DNA from: Mycobacterium sp. ACS4054
GTDB taxonomy: Bacteria > Actinomycetota > Actinomycetes > Mycobacteriales > Mycobacteriaceae
Direction of reading: 5' to 3'
Assembly: GCF_001667275.1 (NCBI RefSeq)
Contig: NZ_LZHV01000050.1
Location: 183,818 to 247,817 of the forward strand
DNA: 64,000 bases
In this document: in pieces, positions 51,581 through 60,517 of the stretch
How the letters are laid out: each line of letters starts with the position of its first letter
Position numbering within the stretch: the first letter of the stretch is position 1
Position numbers and translations under genes: made by a program
The notes under the pieces: model-generated
The model's database searches: none
What the model was told of the DNA's origin: nothing
The model's input: the letters and a program-made list of their open reading frames with translations, nothing else

Positions 51581-53391
51581 GTGATCTCCTGGCCGAACGT
51601 CGTCGCGAGCATGTCGGGCCCCTCGTCCGGATCGGGGGCGCGCCGGCCACGGCGCAGCCGCGCGTCGATGTAGTTCACCAGGTGGGTCAACGGAATGGTC
51701 AGTATCAGGTAGAAGAGACCCGCGGCCACCAACGGCGACAGGCTTCCGGTCTGGGCGTTCAAATCCCGGCCCACCTGAAAAAGCTCCCGCTGATCGGCGA
51801 TCAGGCCGAGGAAGTACACCAATGCGGAGGCCTTCAACAACCCGATGAATTGATTGACCAGCGCCGGCAGCACACGCCGTATTCCCTGCGGCACCACCAC
51901 CAGCCGCATCGCGGTCGAGTAGCTGAATCCGAGCGCGCGCGAGGCCTCCAACTGTCCGGGGTCGACGCTTTGTATTCCGGAGCGCAGGATTTCGCCGATG
52001 TAGGCGGCCGCCATCAACCCCAACGCGGCGATTCCCAACGGGTAGGGATTCTTATTCGTCAGCCCGCCGACCAACGGGCCGACGCCCATCCCGATGAGCA
52101 GGATGATCACCACTTCGGGAAGGCCGCGGAAGATGTCGGTGTAGACCCGCGCCGGCCAGCGCAGCCAGCGCCGGTTCGAGATCCCCGCCATGGCCAGCAC
52201 CATTCCCAGCGCCAGCCCGATCACGATGGCGCAGTTGGTCAGGATCAACGTGTTCGGCAGCCCCGTCGTCAGCAGCATCGGGATGGCCCGCCGGTACATG
52301 TCCCAGTCGAAGAACGAATCACGCAACTGCGCCAGCGTGGATTTCGGCGCGGCCGGGGCCGAGGTGCGGTGCTGCGCGGCGGCGATCGCCGCGAAATCGG
52401 GCAGGTTCGGGGCGGGAGCGGCCTTCGACCCGGGCTTCCAGCCGGGCGGCAGCGTGCGCGGCACCCAATCGCAGTACAGCTTGGACCAGGTGCCGTCGGC
52501 GATCACCGCGTCCAGCCCGGCGTTGAGCGCATCGACCAGCGGCTTGTTTTCCTTGGCGACCGCGTATGCGACGAAATTGCCTGGGCTGAAAGTGTTTGCG
52601 ACGGTCACCGCCGGGTCGCCCGGCCGGATCAGGCTCGCGGCGAGGGTTCCCGGTGCCACCCATGCGTCGATCTGGCGGGTCTTGAGGCTGGCGTACAGGG
52701 TGGCGAAGCCGGGGTATTTGACCGGCTGCAGGTGCAAGGTGTCGACGACGTAGGACTCCTCGACGGTGCCCTGGACCACGCCGATGCGCTGGCCGGCGGC
52801 GAGATCGGTGAAATTGTGGATCGGCGAGCCGGGCGGCACCACCAGCGAGTAGAAGCCGAAGTCGTAGCCGTTGGTGAACGCGACGGTGCGGCGACGCTGG
52901 TCGGTGGCCTTGACCGACGCCGAGCCGACGTCGAAGCGCCGCGACGCCACTTGGGCCAGGAGCGCGGAAAAGTCGGTGCTGACGAAGCGCAGTTGCAGGT
53001 GCAGCTTGTCGGCGATCGCGCGCAGCAGCAAGTTGTCGAAGCCGGTGAACTCGCCGGTGGAATTGATGCAGATGTTAGGCGGGGCGTCCGACAGCGTGCC
53101 CACCGTCAGCACCCCCGGTGTGCCGAGGCCCAGCGCGCCGACGTCCACCGAGCTGAGCGGTTCGACCGACGGTGTGGTGTCGTCGTCTTCCTCCGGCGTG
53201 GGCTGGCTCGCGGTCAGATCCTTGGGCAGGACGCGCGCGCTGTCCAAGCCGGCGGGAGCGCATTGATTCCAGTCGGCCTTCGCGGGCGCGGCCAACCCGC
53301 CTGATGCCGTGCCGCACACCAGCACGATGGTCGCGGTCAGTCCGAAGAACCTTCCGCGGCGCCGATGGTGCCGATCCACGCGCGCATTCAT
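51577..53391 (-). CDS. Fused substrate-binding protein and permease of an amino-acid ABC transporter
   Basis: 604 aa from the ATG at 53391 (MNARVDRHHRRRGRFFGL). A signal or anchor segment (about 15-38) leads to a periplasmic binding domain of the SBP3 type (about 85-320: GVLTVGTLSDAPPNICINSTGEFTGFDNLLLRAIADKL). A linker precedes the permease domain (about 375-590, five helices) with the EAA-loop GFSYSTAMRLVVVPQGIRR. Receptor and channel in one chain avoids a separate lipoprotein. Frame open to 53604 upstream, but that part is arginine-rich and unlike a protein start. GTG codons at 53394 and 53400 are possible starts. Confidence 0.88.
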   Translation of the reverse strand: MNARVDRHHRRRGRFFGLTATIVLVCGTASGGLAAPAKADWNQCAPAGLDSARVLPKDLTASQPTPEEDDDTTPSVEPLSSVDVGALGLGTPGVLTVGTLSDAPPNICINSTGEFTGFDNLLLRAIADKLHLQLRFVSTDFSALLAQVASRRFDVGSASVKATDQRRRTVAFTNGYDFGFYSLVVPPGSPIHNFTDLAAGQRIGVVQGTVEESYVVDTLHLQPVKYPGFATLYASLKTRQIDAWVAPGTLAASLIRPGDPAVTVANTFSPGNFVAYAVAKENKPLVDALNAGLDAVIADGTWSKLYCDWVPRTLPPGWKPGSKAAPAPNLPDFAAIAAAQHRTSAPAAPKSTLAQLRDSFFDWDMYRRAIPMLLTTGLPNTLILTNCAIVIGLALGMVLAMAGISNRRWLRWPARVYTDIFRGLPEVVIILLIGMGVGPLVGGLTNKNPYPLGIAALGLMAAAYIGEILRSGIQSVDPGQLEASRALGFSYSTAMRLVVVPQGIRRVLPALVNQFIGLLKASALVYFLGLIADQRELFQVGRDLNAQTGSLSPLVAAGLFYLILTIPLTHLVNYIDARLRRGRRAPDPDEGPDMLATTFGQEIT

Positions 53392-53441
53392 CACTGCCAC
53401 CGTAACGACCGGCGGATGGCTTCGTCGGGTGAGCGGGCGCC

Positions 53442-54182
53442 CTAGATCGCCAGCGACGCCTCGACGCCGACGGGGTCGGCGTCGGCGACCAGTTCGAGGG
53501 GTGCGGGAACGACGGGGGGGACGTCGTCGGGCGGGGTGAACACCCTGCGCCGGGACAGTTCGGCCAGCATCGTCTGGGCCGCCAAGTAGGAACGGCCGAC
53601 GCACGCGGCCCGGGCGGCCTCGGGGTCGCGCCGATTGATCGCTGCGGTCTCGTCCTCGTAGAACGGCAGCATTTCCTCGCGGCCGCCCTGGTAGGTAAGC
53701 CAGAACACCCGGGGGATGAGGTTCTGCGACGCGCGGATCGTGGCGTGCAACCGCGGTCCGGCGTATTCGTCGTTGATGGTGCGCCGGTATTCCGCCGCGA
53801 CGTCGCAGAAGGCCCGGGAATCCTTCGCCGCGCGCATCGTTCGCATCAGGGCGTCGAGTTGCCCGAGGATGCGCGGAGTGGGACTGGTTGCCGCACGCGC
53901 GGACGCGATGCCGTTGAGCAGGCCGTCGAGCTCGTGATGCTCGAGCACGGTGGCTTCGTTGAACCGCTCGACGAATGCGCCGCGGTGATAGCGGGTCGAC
54001 ACAATGCCGTCGTGTTCGAGTTGAACCAACGCCTCTTGAATGGGAACGCGGCTCACCCCGAGCCCCAGTGCGATTTCATTGCGATCGACGCGGTCGCCGG
54101 TGCGCAGCTTCCCCGTAAGCAAGAGGTGAAGGATGTGCGCAACAACCAGGTCTTTTTCTTTGACCCCGTATTTCTTTGGCAT
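53442..54182 (-). CDS. GntR-family transcriptional regulator, FadR/FCD type (Rv0043c-like)
   Basis: 246 aa. N-terminal winged helix (about 8-72): [47 protein letters not shown]. The C-terminal helical FCD domain (about 80-220) senses an acid ligand in related proteins. Ligand and targets unknown; it lies 51 bp upstream of the ABC operon on the same strand and may regulate it. Confidence 0.88.
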   Translation of the reverse strand: MPKKYGVKEKDLVVAHILHLLLTGKLRTGDRVDRNEIALGLGVSRVPIQEALVQLEHDGIVSTRYHRGAFVERFNEATVLEHHELDGLLNGIASARAATSPTPRILGQLDALMRTMRAAKDSRAFCDVAAEYRRTINDEYAGPRLHATIRASQNLIPRVFWLTYQGGREEMLPFYEDETAAINRRDPEAARAACVGRSYLAAQTMLAELSRRRVFTPPDDVPPVVPAPLELVADADPVGVEASLAI

Positions 54183-54281
54183 TCGTTGTTGAGTCTCTTT
54201 TCAAACCCGGTGCGGCCATCTAGCGCGAGAAGTTTCTCACGAGTCGGCTCGTACTTTCCGGTGTTTGACGGATAAATGGTC

Positions 54282-55067
54282 TCAACGACTGTCGCGCCAC
54301 CGGCACAACGCCTCGGCGGCGCCGAGGTCGTAATCCGGTCCGTCACACGAAACGGTCAACAGGGTGACACCCAGACCGACCAGAGTTTCGGCGTTCCCGA
54401 CCAATCCGCCGTGGTCGTGCACGGCGGCCGAGCGTTCGATGCTCGCCGGGTCACGGCCGACGTCGGCGCAGTGCCGGGCCAGGACTTCCGACTTCGCCGG
54501 GAGCTCGTCGGCGGAGGTGAAGCTGTGCCACATGTCGGCGTGCTCGGCGACCAGGCGCAGCGTCTTGCGCTCGCCCCCGCCGCCGATCAGGATCGGGATG
54601 TCTCGAGTCGGAGGCGGATTCAACTTGGCCAGCCGCGCTTTGATGCGGGGGAGTGCGCCGGCCAGGTCGTCGAGGCGGCTGCCCGCCGTGCCGAATGCAT
54701 AGCCGTACTCGTCGTAGTCCTTCTGCTTCCAGCCCGAGCCGATCCCCAGCACCAGGCGGCCGTTGCCGATGTGGTCGACCGTGCGGGCCATGTCGGCCAG
54801 CAGCTCGGGATTCCGGTAGGAGTTGCAGGTGACCAGCGCGCCGATCTGGATCCGCGAGGTCTGCTCGGCCCAGGCTCCGAGCATGGTCCAGCATTCGAAG
54901 TGCGCGCCGTCGGGATCCCCGTAGAGGGGGAAGAAGTGGTCCCAGTTGAAGGCGATGTCGACGCCGATGTCCTCGCAGCGGCGCACGGCGTCACGGATTT
55001 GGTCGTAGTGCGATGCGTGCTGCGGCTGCAGTTGCACACCGATGCGGATGGGGCGATCAGAAGGCAT
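54282..55067 (-). CDS. LLM-class F420-dependent oxidoreductase (Rv0044c-like)
   Basis: 261 aa TIM-barrel of the luciferase-like monooxygenase superfamily: RIGVQLQPQHASHYDQIRDAVRRCEDIGVDIAFNWDHFFPL, then IQIGALVTCNSYRNPELLADMARTVDHI and the cofactor segment GRLVLGIGSGW. Mycobacterial members mostly use F420. Substrate unknown. It precedes the GntR gene on the same strand. Confidence 0.88.
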   Translation of the reverse strand: MPSDRPIRIGVQLQPQHASHYDQIRDAVRRCEDIGVDIAFNWDHFFPLYGDPDGAHFECWTMLGAWAEQTSRIQIGALVTCNSYRNPELLADMARTVDHIGNGRLVLGIGSGWKQKDYDEYGYAFGTAGSRLDDLAGALPRIKARLAKLNPPPTRDIPILIGGGGERKTLRLVAEHADMWHSFTSADELPAKSEVLARHCADVGRDPASIERSAAVHDHGGLVGNAETLVGLGVTLLTVSCDGPDYDLGAAEALCRWRDSR

Positions 55068-55082
55068 ACGACCACCGTAGGC

Positions 55083-56003
55083 TCACCGCCCGTCGAGCAC
55101 TCCGCGCAGCAGGTCGATCAGGGCCAGGGGCTGGTCGCTTTGCACGGAGTGCCCGGAGTTCTCGACGACGTGCGCCGTGCGGAAATGCTTTGTGCGGCGG
55201 CTTAATTCGGTCGCATCGTCGTCGCTGACGAATCCCGAGTTGCCGCCGCGGATGAGGGTGATGGGTGCCGACAGCCGGTCCACGTCCTCCCACAGGACGT
55301 CGAAGTCGGGGAACTGGCGGATGGCGTCGTAGCGCCAGGTCCAGTTTCCGTTGTCCAGCCGGCGCGAGTTGTGAAAGACACCGCGGCGCAGCGCCTTCAC
55401 CTCGCGGTGCGGTGCGGCGGCGATCGTCAGGTCCAGCATCGCCTGGAAGCTGGGGAATTCGCGTTCCCCGTGCATCAATGCCACCGTGCCCTGCTGCTCC
55501 TTCGTCATCTCCGAGTGCCGTTGCAGCGCCGACGGGGTGACGTCGATCAGGACGAGTTCGTTCACCAGTTCGGGCGCCACGGCGGCGAGCCGGATCGCCG
55601 TCAACCCGCCCAGCGACATACCCACCACCAGATCGGCGCCCGGCGCGTGCTCGCGCAGGGCCGGCAGCAGCGCGTCGGCGTTCAGCTGGGGCGAGTAGTC
55701 ACCGTCCTCGCGCCATGCCGATTGACCGTGCCCGGGCAGGTCCACCGCCAGTGCGGGCTGGCCGAGTCCGACGACGACGGTGTCCCAGGTGTGCGCGTTC
55801 TGCCCACCGCCGTGCAGGAAGACGATCCGCGGGGGAGCGGAGCCCCAGCGCAGCGCGCTGATCTTGCTCCCATCCGCGCCCGCCTCGACGCGTTGCACGG
55901 TGGGCAGCGGACCGGTGACGCCGGCCTGCTCGGCGTTCTCGGACAGCAGCGAGAATTCGGAGAGCCCGTCCAGTTCGTCTTCGAAGATTTCGGTCACGAC
56001 CAT
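55083..56003 (-). CDS. Alpha/beta-hydrolase esterase (Rv0045c-like)
   Basis: 306 aa from the ATG at 56003 (MVVTEIFEDELDGLSEFSLL). Oxyanion-hole HGGGQNAHTW, nucleophile elbow GMSLGG with the catalytic Ser, and His in ENSGHSVQSDQP near the C-terminus. Rv0045c is a serine esterase active on short esters. The gene ends 15 bp before the start of the LLM gene. The frame is open to 56063, but the N-terminus from 56003 fits the family. Confidence 0.9.
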   Translation of the reverse strand: MVVTEIFEDELDGLSEFSLLSENAEQAGVTGPLPTVQRVEAGADGSKISALRWGSAPPRIVFLHGGGQNAHTWDTVVVGLGQPALAVDLPGHGQSAWREDGDYSPQLNADALLPALREHAPGADLVVGMSLGGLTAIRLAAVAPELVNELVLIDVTPSALQRHSEMTKEQQGTVALMHGEREFPSFQAMLDLTIAAAPHREVKALRRGVFHNSRRLDNGNWTWRYDAIRQFPDFDVLWEDVDRLSAPITLIRGGNSGFVSDDDATELSRRTKHFRTAHVVENSGHSVQSDQPLALIDLLRGVLDGR

Positions 56004-56020
56004 GAATCTAGCCGCGCCGT

Positions 56021-57235
56021 CTAGAGGAGGTAACGACGGCGGATGCCGTGGAACCGCTCCCACATCGCCGCCGCGCGCTCGGCCGAACTCACCAGCGCGG
56101 TGTCCGCGGGCAGCGCGGTGAGGACGTCGTCGTACTTGACGACGCGGGTGTTAAGCACGGCGGGTTCGCCCTCGAGCATGTGCCGGTAGGTCAGGTTGCC
56201 GCACCGAAAGCCCTGGGTGTCCAGCCAGTTGTGCACGCCGGGATCACGATGCGCCATGACCAGCCGCACGCGGCCGTCGGCGTCGGTGGTCGTGCGGCTC
56301 GGCGTGTAGCTGACCGGCCGGTACAAGTAGTCCATGCTGTTGAAGAAGACGCCCATATTGGTGAGCATCCACAGCCCGGCGTGGGCGTCGAATTCGACGA
56401 TCAGCGCCTCGTCGTCGGCGAGTTCCCAGTACATGTTGGCCGCGGCCCGGCCGCGCTTGTTGTCGGCGTCGGTCGCGTCGACACGCGGGAAGGCGTTGGG
56501 GCGCTCGGCGTCGACGCCGCCGTAGGTGAACGGAAACTCGGGCCAGTCCGCCATCAGGCCGGTGACGAAATCGCCTGCCCAGCGCATCGCCTCGACCATC
56601 TGCTCGGCAGAGGGCAACGGCTTGGGGGAGTCCATGTCGATTCGCTCGATGCGCAGCTGCGCCGGCAGCTCGTCCCAGCGGTCGAACCCCTGACGGATGA
56701 ACAGCTTGCGCGACCCGTCGGTGGTGGGCAGCCAGTTCGGCCCGCGCTCGGGGCCGCCGATGTAGAGCTCGAATTCACCGGTGTCGTCGATGCGGAGTTG
56801 ATGGCCGAGCAGGTTGGCTTCCGGTGTGTCCCCGAAGGGTTCGTGCAGCACCCCCGGGCCGGGCCTGCGTGACCCCTGGACCGTGACGTTGAAGAACCGC
56901 GCGGTGCCGCGGGTGCCGGTGAGCCGGTAGGTCGACTGCCCGTCGATCCACGCCTGCTGATAGGTGAAGTCGGCGCAATCACCGCCGAGCTTGCGGGTGG
57001 GGCCGCAGAAGGTGTGCAGGGCCGGGTAGCGGGTGTCGCGCGTTTCGAGCGCCAAATCGAAGGCCTGGCCCAGGTTTTGGGTGAGGAACCGGTACGCGTC
57101 GACCCGATGTGCACCGGACGGCGGGTTGGCCTGCTTGAAGACCTGCTCGCCCGCCTGCCGCAGTCGCGCACAGAATTCGGCCCAGGCCGATCGCAGCGCC
57201 GCGTCGTCCGGACCGTCGCCGAAGGCCATCGTCAC
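56021..57235 (-). CDS. DUF1214-domain protein
   Basis: 404 aa, no signal peptide. The C-terminal half carries the DUF1214 fold (NSMDYLYRPVSYTPSRTTTDADGRVRLVMAHRDPGVHNWLDTQGFRCGNLTYRHML), seen in many actinobacterial proteins with and without a DUF1254 partner. Biochemical role unknown. The GTG at 57235 overlaps the TIM-barrel gene stop (GTGA, 57232-57235), so it is the last gene of a coupled four-gene operon. Confidence 0.78.
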   Translation of the reverse strand: MTMAFGDGPDDAALRSAWAEFCARLRQAGEQVFKQANPPSGAHRVDAYRFLTQNLGQAFDLALETRDTRYPALHTFCGPTRKLGGDCADFTYQQAWIDGQSTYRLTGTRGTARFFNVTVQGSRRPGPGVLHEPFGDTPEANLLGHQLRIDDTGEFELYIGGPERGPNWLPTTDGSRKLFIRQGFDRWDELPAQLRIERIDMDSPKPLPSAEQMVEAMRWAGDFVTGLMADWPEFPFTYGGVDAERPNAFPRVDATDADNKRGRAAANMYWELADDEALIVEFDAHAGLWMLTNMGVFFNSMDYLYRPVSYTPSRTTTDADGRVRLVMAHRDPGVHNWLDTQGFRCGNLTYRHMLEGEPAVLNTRVVKYDDVLTALPADTALVSSAERAAAMWERFHGIRRRYLL

Positions 57236-58035
57236 GCACCCAGTCTGTCGAGCATCGCGCTGACTACATCACATGCGCGCCGGGCGGCTTCCAGGTGCCC
57301 CTCACTGTCGATGCGGGGACCGATGAGTTCCAGGTCGAACCCGTGCGCGTAGCCGCCGGCGAGCGCCTGGGTGACGAACCGTTCGATCGGAATCGCGCCG
57401 TCGCCGGGAACCGCCCGGCCCGGGAGCGCCCGATCGCCCAGCACGTAGTCGCTCAATTGGATGAGCGACGTTCGGGGCAGCGCCTGCTGCACCATCGCCT
57501 CGAAATCGCCTTCGGCCCAACAGTGAAACAAGTCGAGGCAGACGCTCAGGCCGCCCATCTCCGCCAGCGTGACGGTGTCCCGGAGCGTGTGGGCAAGGTG
57601 GATGTCGGCGTACAGGCTGGAAGCATTCTCGATGGCCAGCGCCACCCCCGCGGTCTTGGCGTGCGCCACGCAGGGGGCGACCATTTCGCTGAATCGTTCG
57701 GCGGCCCGGTCCCAGGTAAGGTCACCGCGGCCGCCGGTGAGTAAGTACACGGTGCGCGCGCCGACGGCCGCGGCGGCGTCGATCACGGTTGACAGGGTCA
57801 CGCGGGCGGCATCCGGATCGCCGGCCAGCTTGCCCTCGGCGAACAGGTGATAGACCGCCTCCACGGCGTATCCGTTGCCCTGCAACGACAGTGGAAAGCG
57901 GGGATCGAGCAACTGGCTGTCCAGCACGCTCAGCCGCGAGACGCCGAGGGCCGCCCAATACGCTTCCAGTTCGGCGAGCGAGTCACCGTAGAAGGTGACG
58001 TTGTGCACGGACAGGCGCTTGTGCGTGCCCACCAT
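57232..58035 (-). CDS. Sugar phosphate isomerase/epimerase-type TIM-barrel protein
   Basis: 267 aa of the xylose-isomerase-like/AP-endonuclease-2 superfamily: RTVYLLTGGRGDLTW, VALAIENASSLYADIHLAHTLRDTVTLAEMGGLSVCLDLFHCW with the metal-ligand Glu, Asp and His, and ELIGPRIDSEGH. It may isomerise or epimerise a sugar or polyol (related enzymes include hydroxypyruvate isomerases and inosose dehydratases). The ATG lies 1 bp after the sulfotransferase stop; the end overlaps the DUF1214 gene. Confidence 0.82.
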   Translation of the reverse strand: MVGTHKRLSVHNVTFYGDSLAELEAYWAALGVSRLSVLDSQLLDPRFPLSLQGNGYAVEAVYHLFAEGKLAGDPDAARVTLSTVIDAAAAVGARTVYLLTGGRGDLTWDRAAERFSEMVAPCVAHAKTAGVALAIENASSLYADIHLAHTLRDTVTLAEMGGLSVCLDLFHCWAEGDFEAMVQQALPRTSLIQLSDYVLGDRALPGRAVPGDGAIPIERFVTQALAGGYAHGFDLELIGPRIDSEGHLEAARRACDVVSAMLDRLGA

Positions 58036-58036
58036 G

Positions 58037-59206
58037 TCAGGCCCGATTCTCGATGGGGACGTCGAATCGCTCTCGGAATGGCCGGAATTCCGCGTGCAGC
58101 GCGTCGAGGTCTTCGCCGATGTCGATCAGCAGTTGGGTGGAGTAGCGGAACTTGCCGTAGCGGTCGCCGCGGTTGTCGGCCAGATAGGCGCGCATCGCCG
58201 ATTCCGCGTCGGCCGTCAACTCGCGACCGCAGAAGGCGTAGTAGCGCCGAACCGTGCCGATGTGGTCGGCGACGAAGTCGACGTAGCGGACGTGCAGGAT
58301 GCGCGGATCGTCGACCAAGGGATTACTCATCGTGTTGGCGACGCCGGCGCGCGTCAGCTCCAGATGCATCTTCGTCAGGGCGCGCAGGTCAACCGATCCG
58401 ACCATGCCGTCGGCGATGTCGGCCATCATCATGGTGCGCGACGCGGCGACCTGCACCGGGTCGCGGTGCAGCCACACCATCCGCGCGTCGGGGTAGGTGT
58501 CGAACAATTCCTTGAGCCGAAATCCGTGAAAGCCCTTGAGCGCCCAGTACTTTCGCGGACGGCGGTATTGCAGCTGCTGCAGCATGGCCTTGTGCAGCCG
58601 GTATTGCGCCACCGGATCCGTCGCAAGGCCACCCACCAGCGACTGCATCGGCACACGCCACCAGGCGGTCGGTGTCATCACCCGGAAGTCGAACGCCCAG
58701 GTGCGCTCGTCTTCGGGCAGCCCGTCGCCCAGCATGTCGTTGTAGGGGTGGCTGTGCAGCCACTTGGGCATCTTGGCGTTGATCTCCCGCCAGTCCGCGT
58801 CGGCCCGTTGCCGGCGGTCGTCGTCGGGACCGGCCAGACCCGGTGGCGGCGACGGATACATCACCTCCCAGAAGCGCAGCGCCCGCGCCCGCGGATCCAC
58901 GGACATCAGCGCGTGCATCAGCGTTGTCCCCGAACGTGGTTCGCCCGTGACGAACATCGGCCCCTCGATCACCTCGTCGGCGATTGGGTAGCGGTTGCGG
59001 TCTTCGATGAATTCCAGGCGGGACGTCAGCAGCCAATGACAGACCTGCGCGGCCTGCCGGTTGCCGTCGTCGTTCATGCCGAGGCCGTTGAGGTGGTCGA
59101 CGGCGACCGTGAAGCGTTGCGGCAACGTGGGATCGCCGTAGTCGCACAGTCCTGTCTCGGCCTCCGCGGCGGCGAGCAGCTGGGCGACGTCCAGGGGGAT
59201 CGTCAC
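58037..59206 (-). CDS. Sulfotransferase family protein
   Basis: 389 aa from the GTG at 59206, overlapping the LLM gene stop (GTGA). The 5'-phosphosulfate loop GEPRSGTTLMHALM lies near residue 88, and the 3'-phosphate-binding Arg/Ser segment is in WLHRDPVQVAASRTMMM. It belongs to the Stf/sulfotransferase_3 type common in mycobacteria; the donor would be PAPS and the acceptor a hydroxylated lipid or sugar. The acceptor is unknown. The operon context is its main clue. Confidence 0.88.
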   Translation of the reverse strand: MTIPLDVAQLLAAAEAETGLCDYGDPTLPQRFTVAVDHLNGLGMNDDGNRQAAQVCHWLLTSRLEFIEDRNRYPIADEVIEGPMFVTGEPRSGTTLMHALMSVDPRARALRFWEVMYPSPPPGLAGPDDDRRQRADADWREINAKMPKWLHSHPYNDMLGDGLPEDERTWAFDFRVMTPTAWWRVPMQSLVGGLATDPVAQYRLHKAMLQQLQYRRPRKYWALKGFHGFRLKELFDTYPDARMVWLHRDPVQVAASRTMMMADIADGMVGSVDLRALTKMHLELTRAGVANTMSNPLVDDPRILHVRYVDFVADHIGTVRRYYAFCGRELTADAESAMRAYLADNRGDRYGKFRYSTQLLIDIGEDLDALHAEFRPFRERFDVPIENRA

Positions 59207-60330
59207 GAGGCGCCCCCGCACAGCCGCATCAGTTCGTCTTCGGCGGCGCGGACATTGGCCGCCGAAGCGCCGGCGTATCTGAGGCCCGCCATGGCGCCGT
59301 AATCCAGGATCTTGGGCACGCGCAGTCCCGCGTCGACATAGGTCTTCACAATCTTGGCGACCTCCGTCGGCGTCCCGTGCGGCACGGCGGCCAGCACCAT
59401 GTCCGGCGTGGCCTTGTCGAGGAACGCGAGGATGCGCTCCCGCGTGAGCACCGACGGGTCGATGTCCTGGAATCCTCGCCAGCGATCGCCCATCGGGTGC
59501 TCAAACCCGAAGCCGCGCAACGTCTCCGCCGACACCTGCAACAGGAACGCCTTGACCAGGGGTGCTTGCAGAATGTCGGCCAGGGCGTCGGAGTCCTGGC
59601 CGAGCAGGCACACCTGGATGAAGCACGGGGTGATCGCCATCGGGTCGCGGCCGGCGCGCTCCGCGGATCCCCTTACCGCTGCGAGCATTTCGGCGTACTG
59701 CTCAGGTGTCCACGCGCCGGCCGGCCACCACCCGTCGGCGTGCCGGCCCGCGATGTCCAGCATGCGCGGCCCGCTTGCGCCGATCCAGATCTGCGGCGGC
59801 CGGCCTTCGTAGGGCTCGGTGTCCAGCCGGGCGTGCCGCAGCGTGTAGAACCGCCCGTCGAAATCGACTGGGCCGTCGCTCTCCCAGAGCAGCCGGATGA
59901 CCGTCAGGGCCTCCTCGAAACGGCTGACCGGTGTGGAGAAGTCGAAGCCGTAGGGCAGGGTGTTCTCGCTCTCGCCGCTGCCCAAGCCCAGGACGAACCG
60001 GCCCTTGGCGAGGTGATCAATGGTCAGCGCGGTCTGGGCGAGCATGGCCGGGTGGCGGCGCACGGTGTCGACGACGGCGCTCACGATCGGAACGTGCTCG
60101 GTGAGGACCGCGGCAGCGGCGGCCACCGCCAGGCCGTCGAGGTGGCGGTGCGGCGACGGGGATGCGGTCGCCAGGTCGGTGAATTCGGGCGTCCAGATCG
60201 AGTCGGGCCAGAAGCTGACCATGTGGTCGGGCAGCCAGATCGAGTGGTACCGGCCGCCGTCCAACTCCGCGAGCCGGGACAGATCCAGCGGAAGCGTCGT
60301 GCGCAGGAAAGCGGCGGGTTGAACGGTCAT
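59203..60330 (-). CDS. LLM-class F420-dependent oxidoreductase
   Basis: 375 aa. MTVQPAAFLRTTLPLDLSRL, the barrel strand GGRYHSIWLPDHMVSFWPDS, TIDHLAKGRFVLGLGSGESENTLPYGFDFSTP and GPRMLDIAGRHADGWWPAGAW are typical of F420-dependent methylenetetrahydromethanopterin-reductase-like and phthiodiolone-ketoreductase-like enzymes. A hydroxy/keto reduction is likely; the substrate is unknown. First gene of the operon that runs to the DUF1214 gene. Confidence 0.88.
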   Translation of the reverse strand: MTVQPAAFLRTTLPLDLSRLAELDGGRYHSIWLPDHMVSFWPDSIWTPEFTDLATASPSPHRHLDGLAVAAAAAVLTEHVPIVSAVVDTVRRHPAMLAQTALTIDHLAKGRFVLGLGSGESENTLPYGFDFSTPVSRFEEALTVIRLLWESDGPVDFDGRFYTLRHARLDTEPYEGRPPQIWIGASGPRMLDIAGRHADGWWPAGAWTPEQYAEMLAAVRGSAERAGRDPMAITPCFIQVCLLGQDSDALADILQAPLVKAFLLQVSAETLRGFGFEHPMGDRWRGFQDIDPSVLTRERILAFLDKATPDMVLAAVPHGTPTEVAKIVKTYVDAGLRVPKILDYGAMAGLRYAGASAANVRAAEDELMRLCGGAS

Positions 60331-60400
60331 CGAGAGATGATGCTAAGCACCCGCACAGCGCTGTGTCGCCGAAACGGGTCTCGCGGCCCCAGCACCGACC

Positions 60401-60446
60401 GTCACGCCAGCGTGGCGGCGGTCGCCGAGCGTCACGTTGGCGTGAC
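60401..60446. promoter_or_regulatory. Pair of GTCACG-N4-CGTGRC inverted motifs before the LLM operon
   Basis: GTCACGCCAGCGTGGC (60401-60416) and GTCACGTTGGCGTGAC (60431-60446) are two near-palindromes with starts 30 bp apart, about 70-116 bp upstream of the operon start. Equal spacing of almost three helical turns suggests co-operative binding of a dimeric repressor. Regulator unknown. Confidence 0.5.
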
Positions 60447-60462
60447 AAAGCGACCCGAACAA

Positions 60463-60506
60463 CGAAAGTGCGGTGAGGTCATCACTGCGACCTCACCGCA
60501 CTCTCG
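60463..60506. terminator. Long hairpin after ino1
   Basis: An 18-bp stem with one mismatch (60463-60480 pairs with 60489-60506) closes an 8-nt loop. It begins 12 bp past the ino1 stop on the minus strand. There is no long U run, so it is an L-shaped or I-shaped terminator as is common in mycobacteria. It separates ino1 from the LLM operon downstream. Confidence 0.75.
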
Positions 60507-60517
60507 GTGGAACGGGG

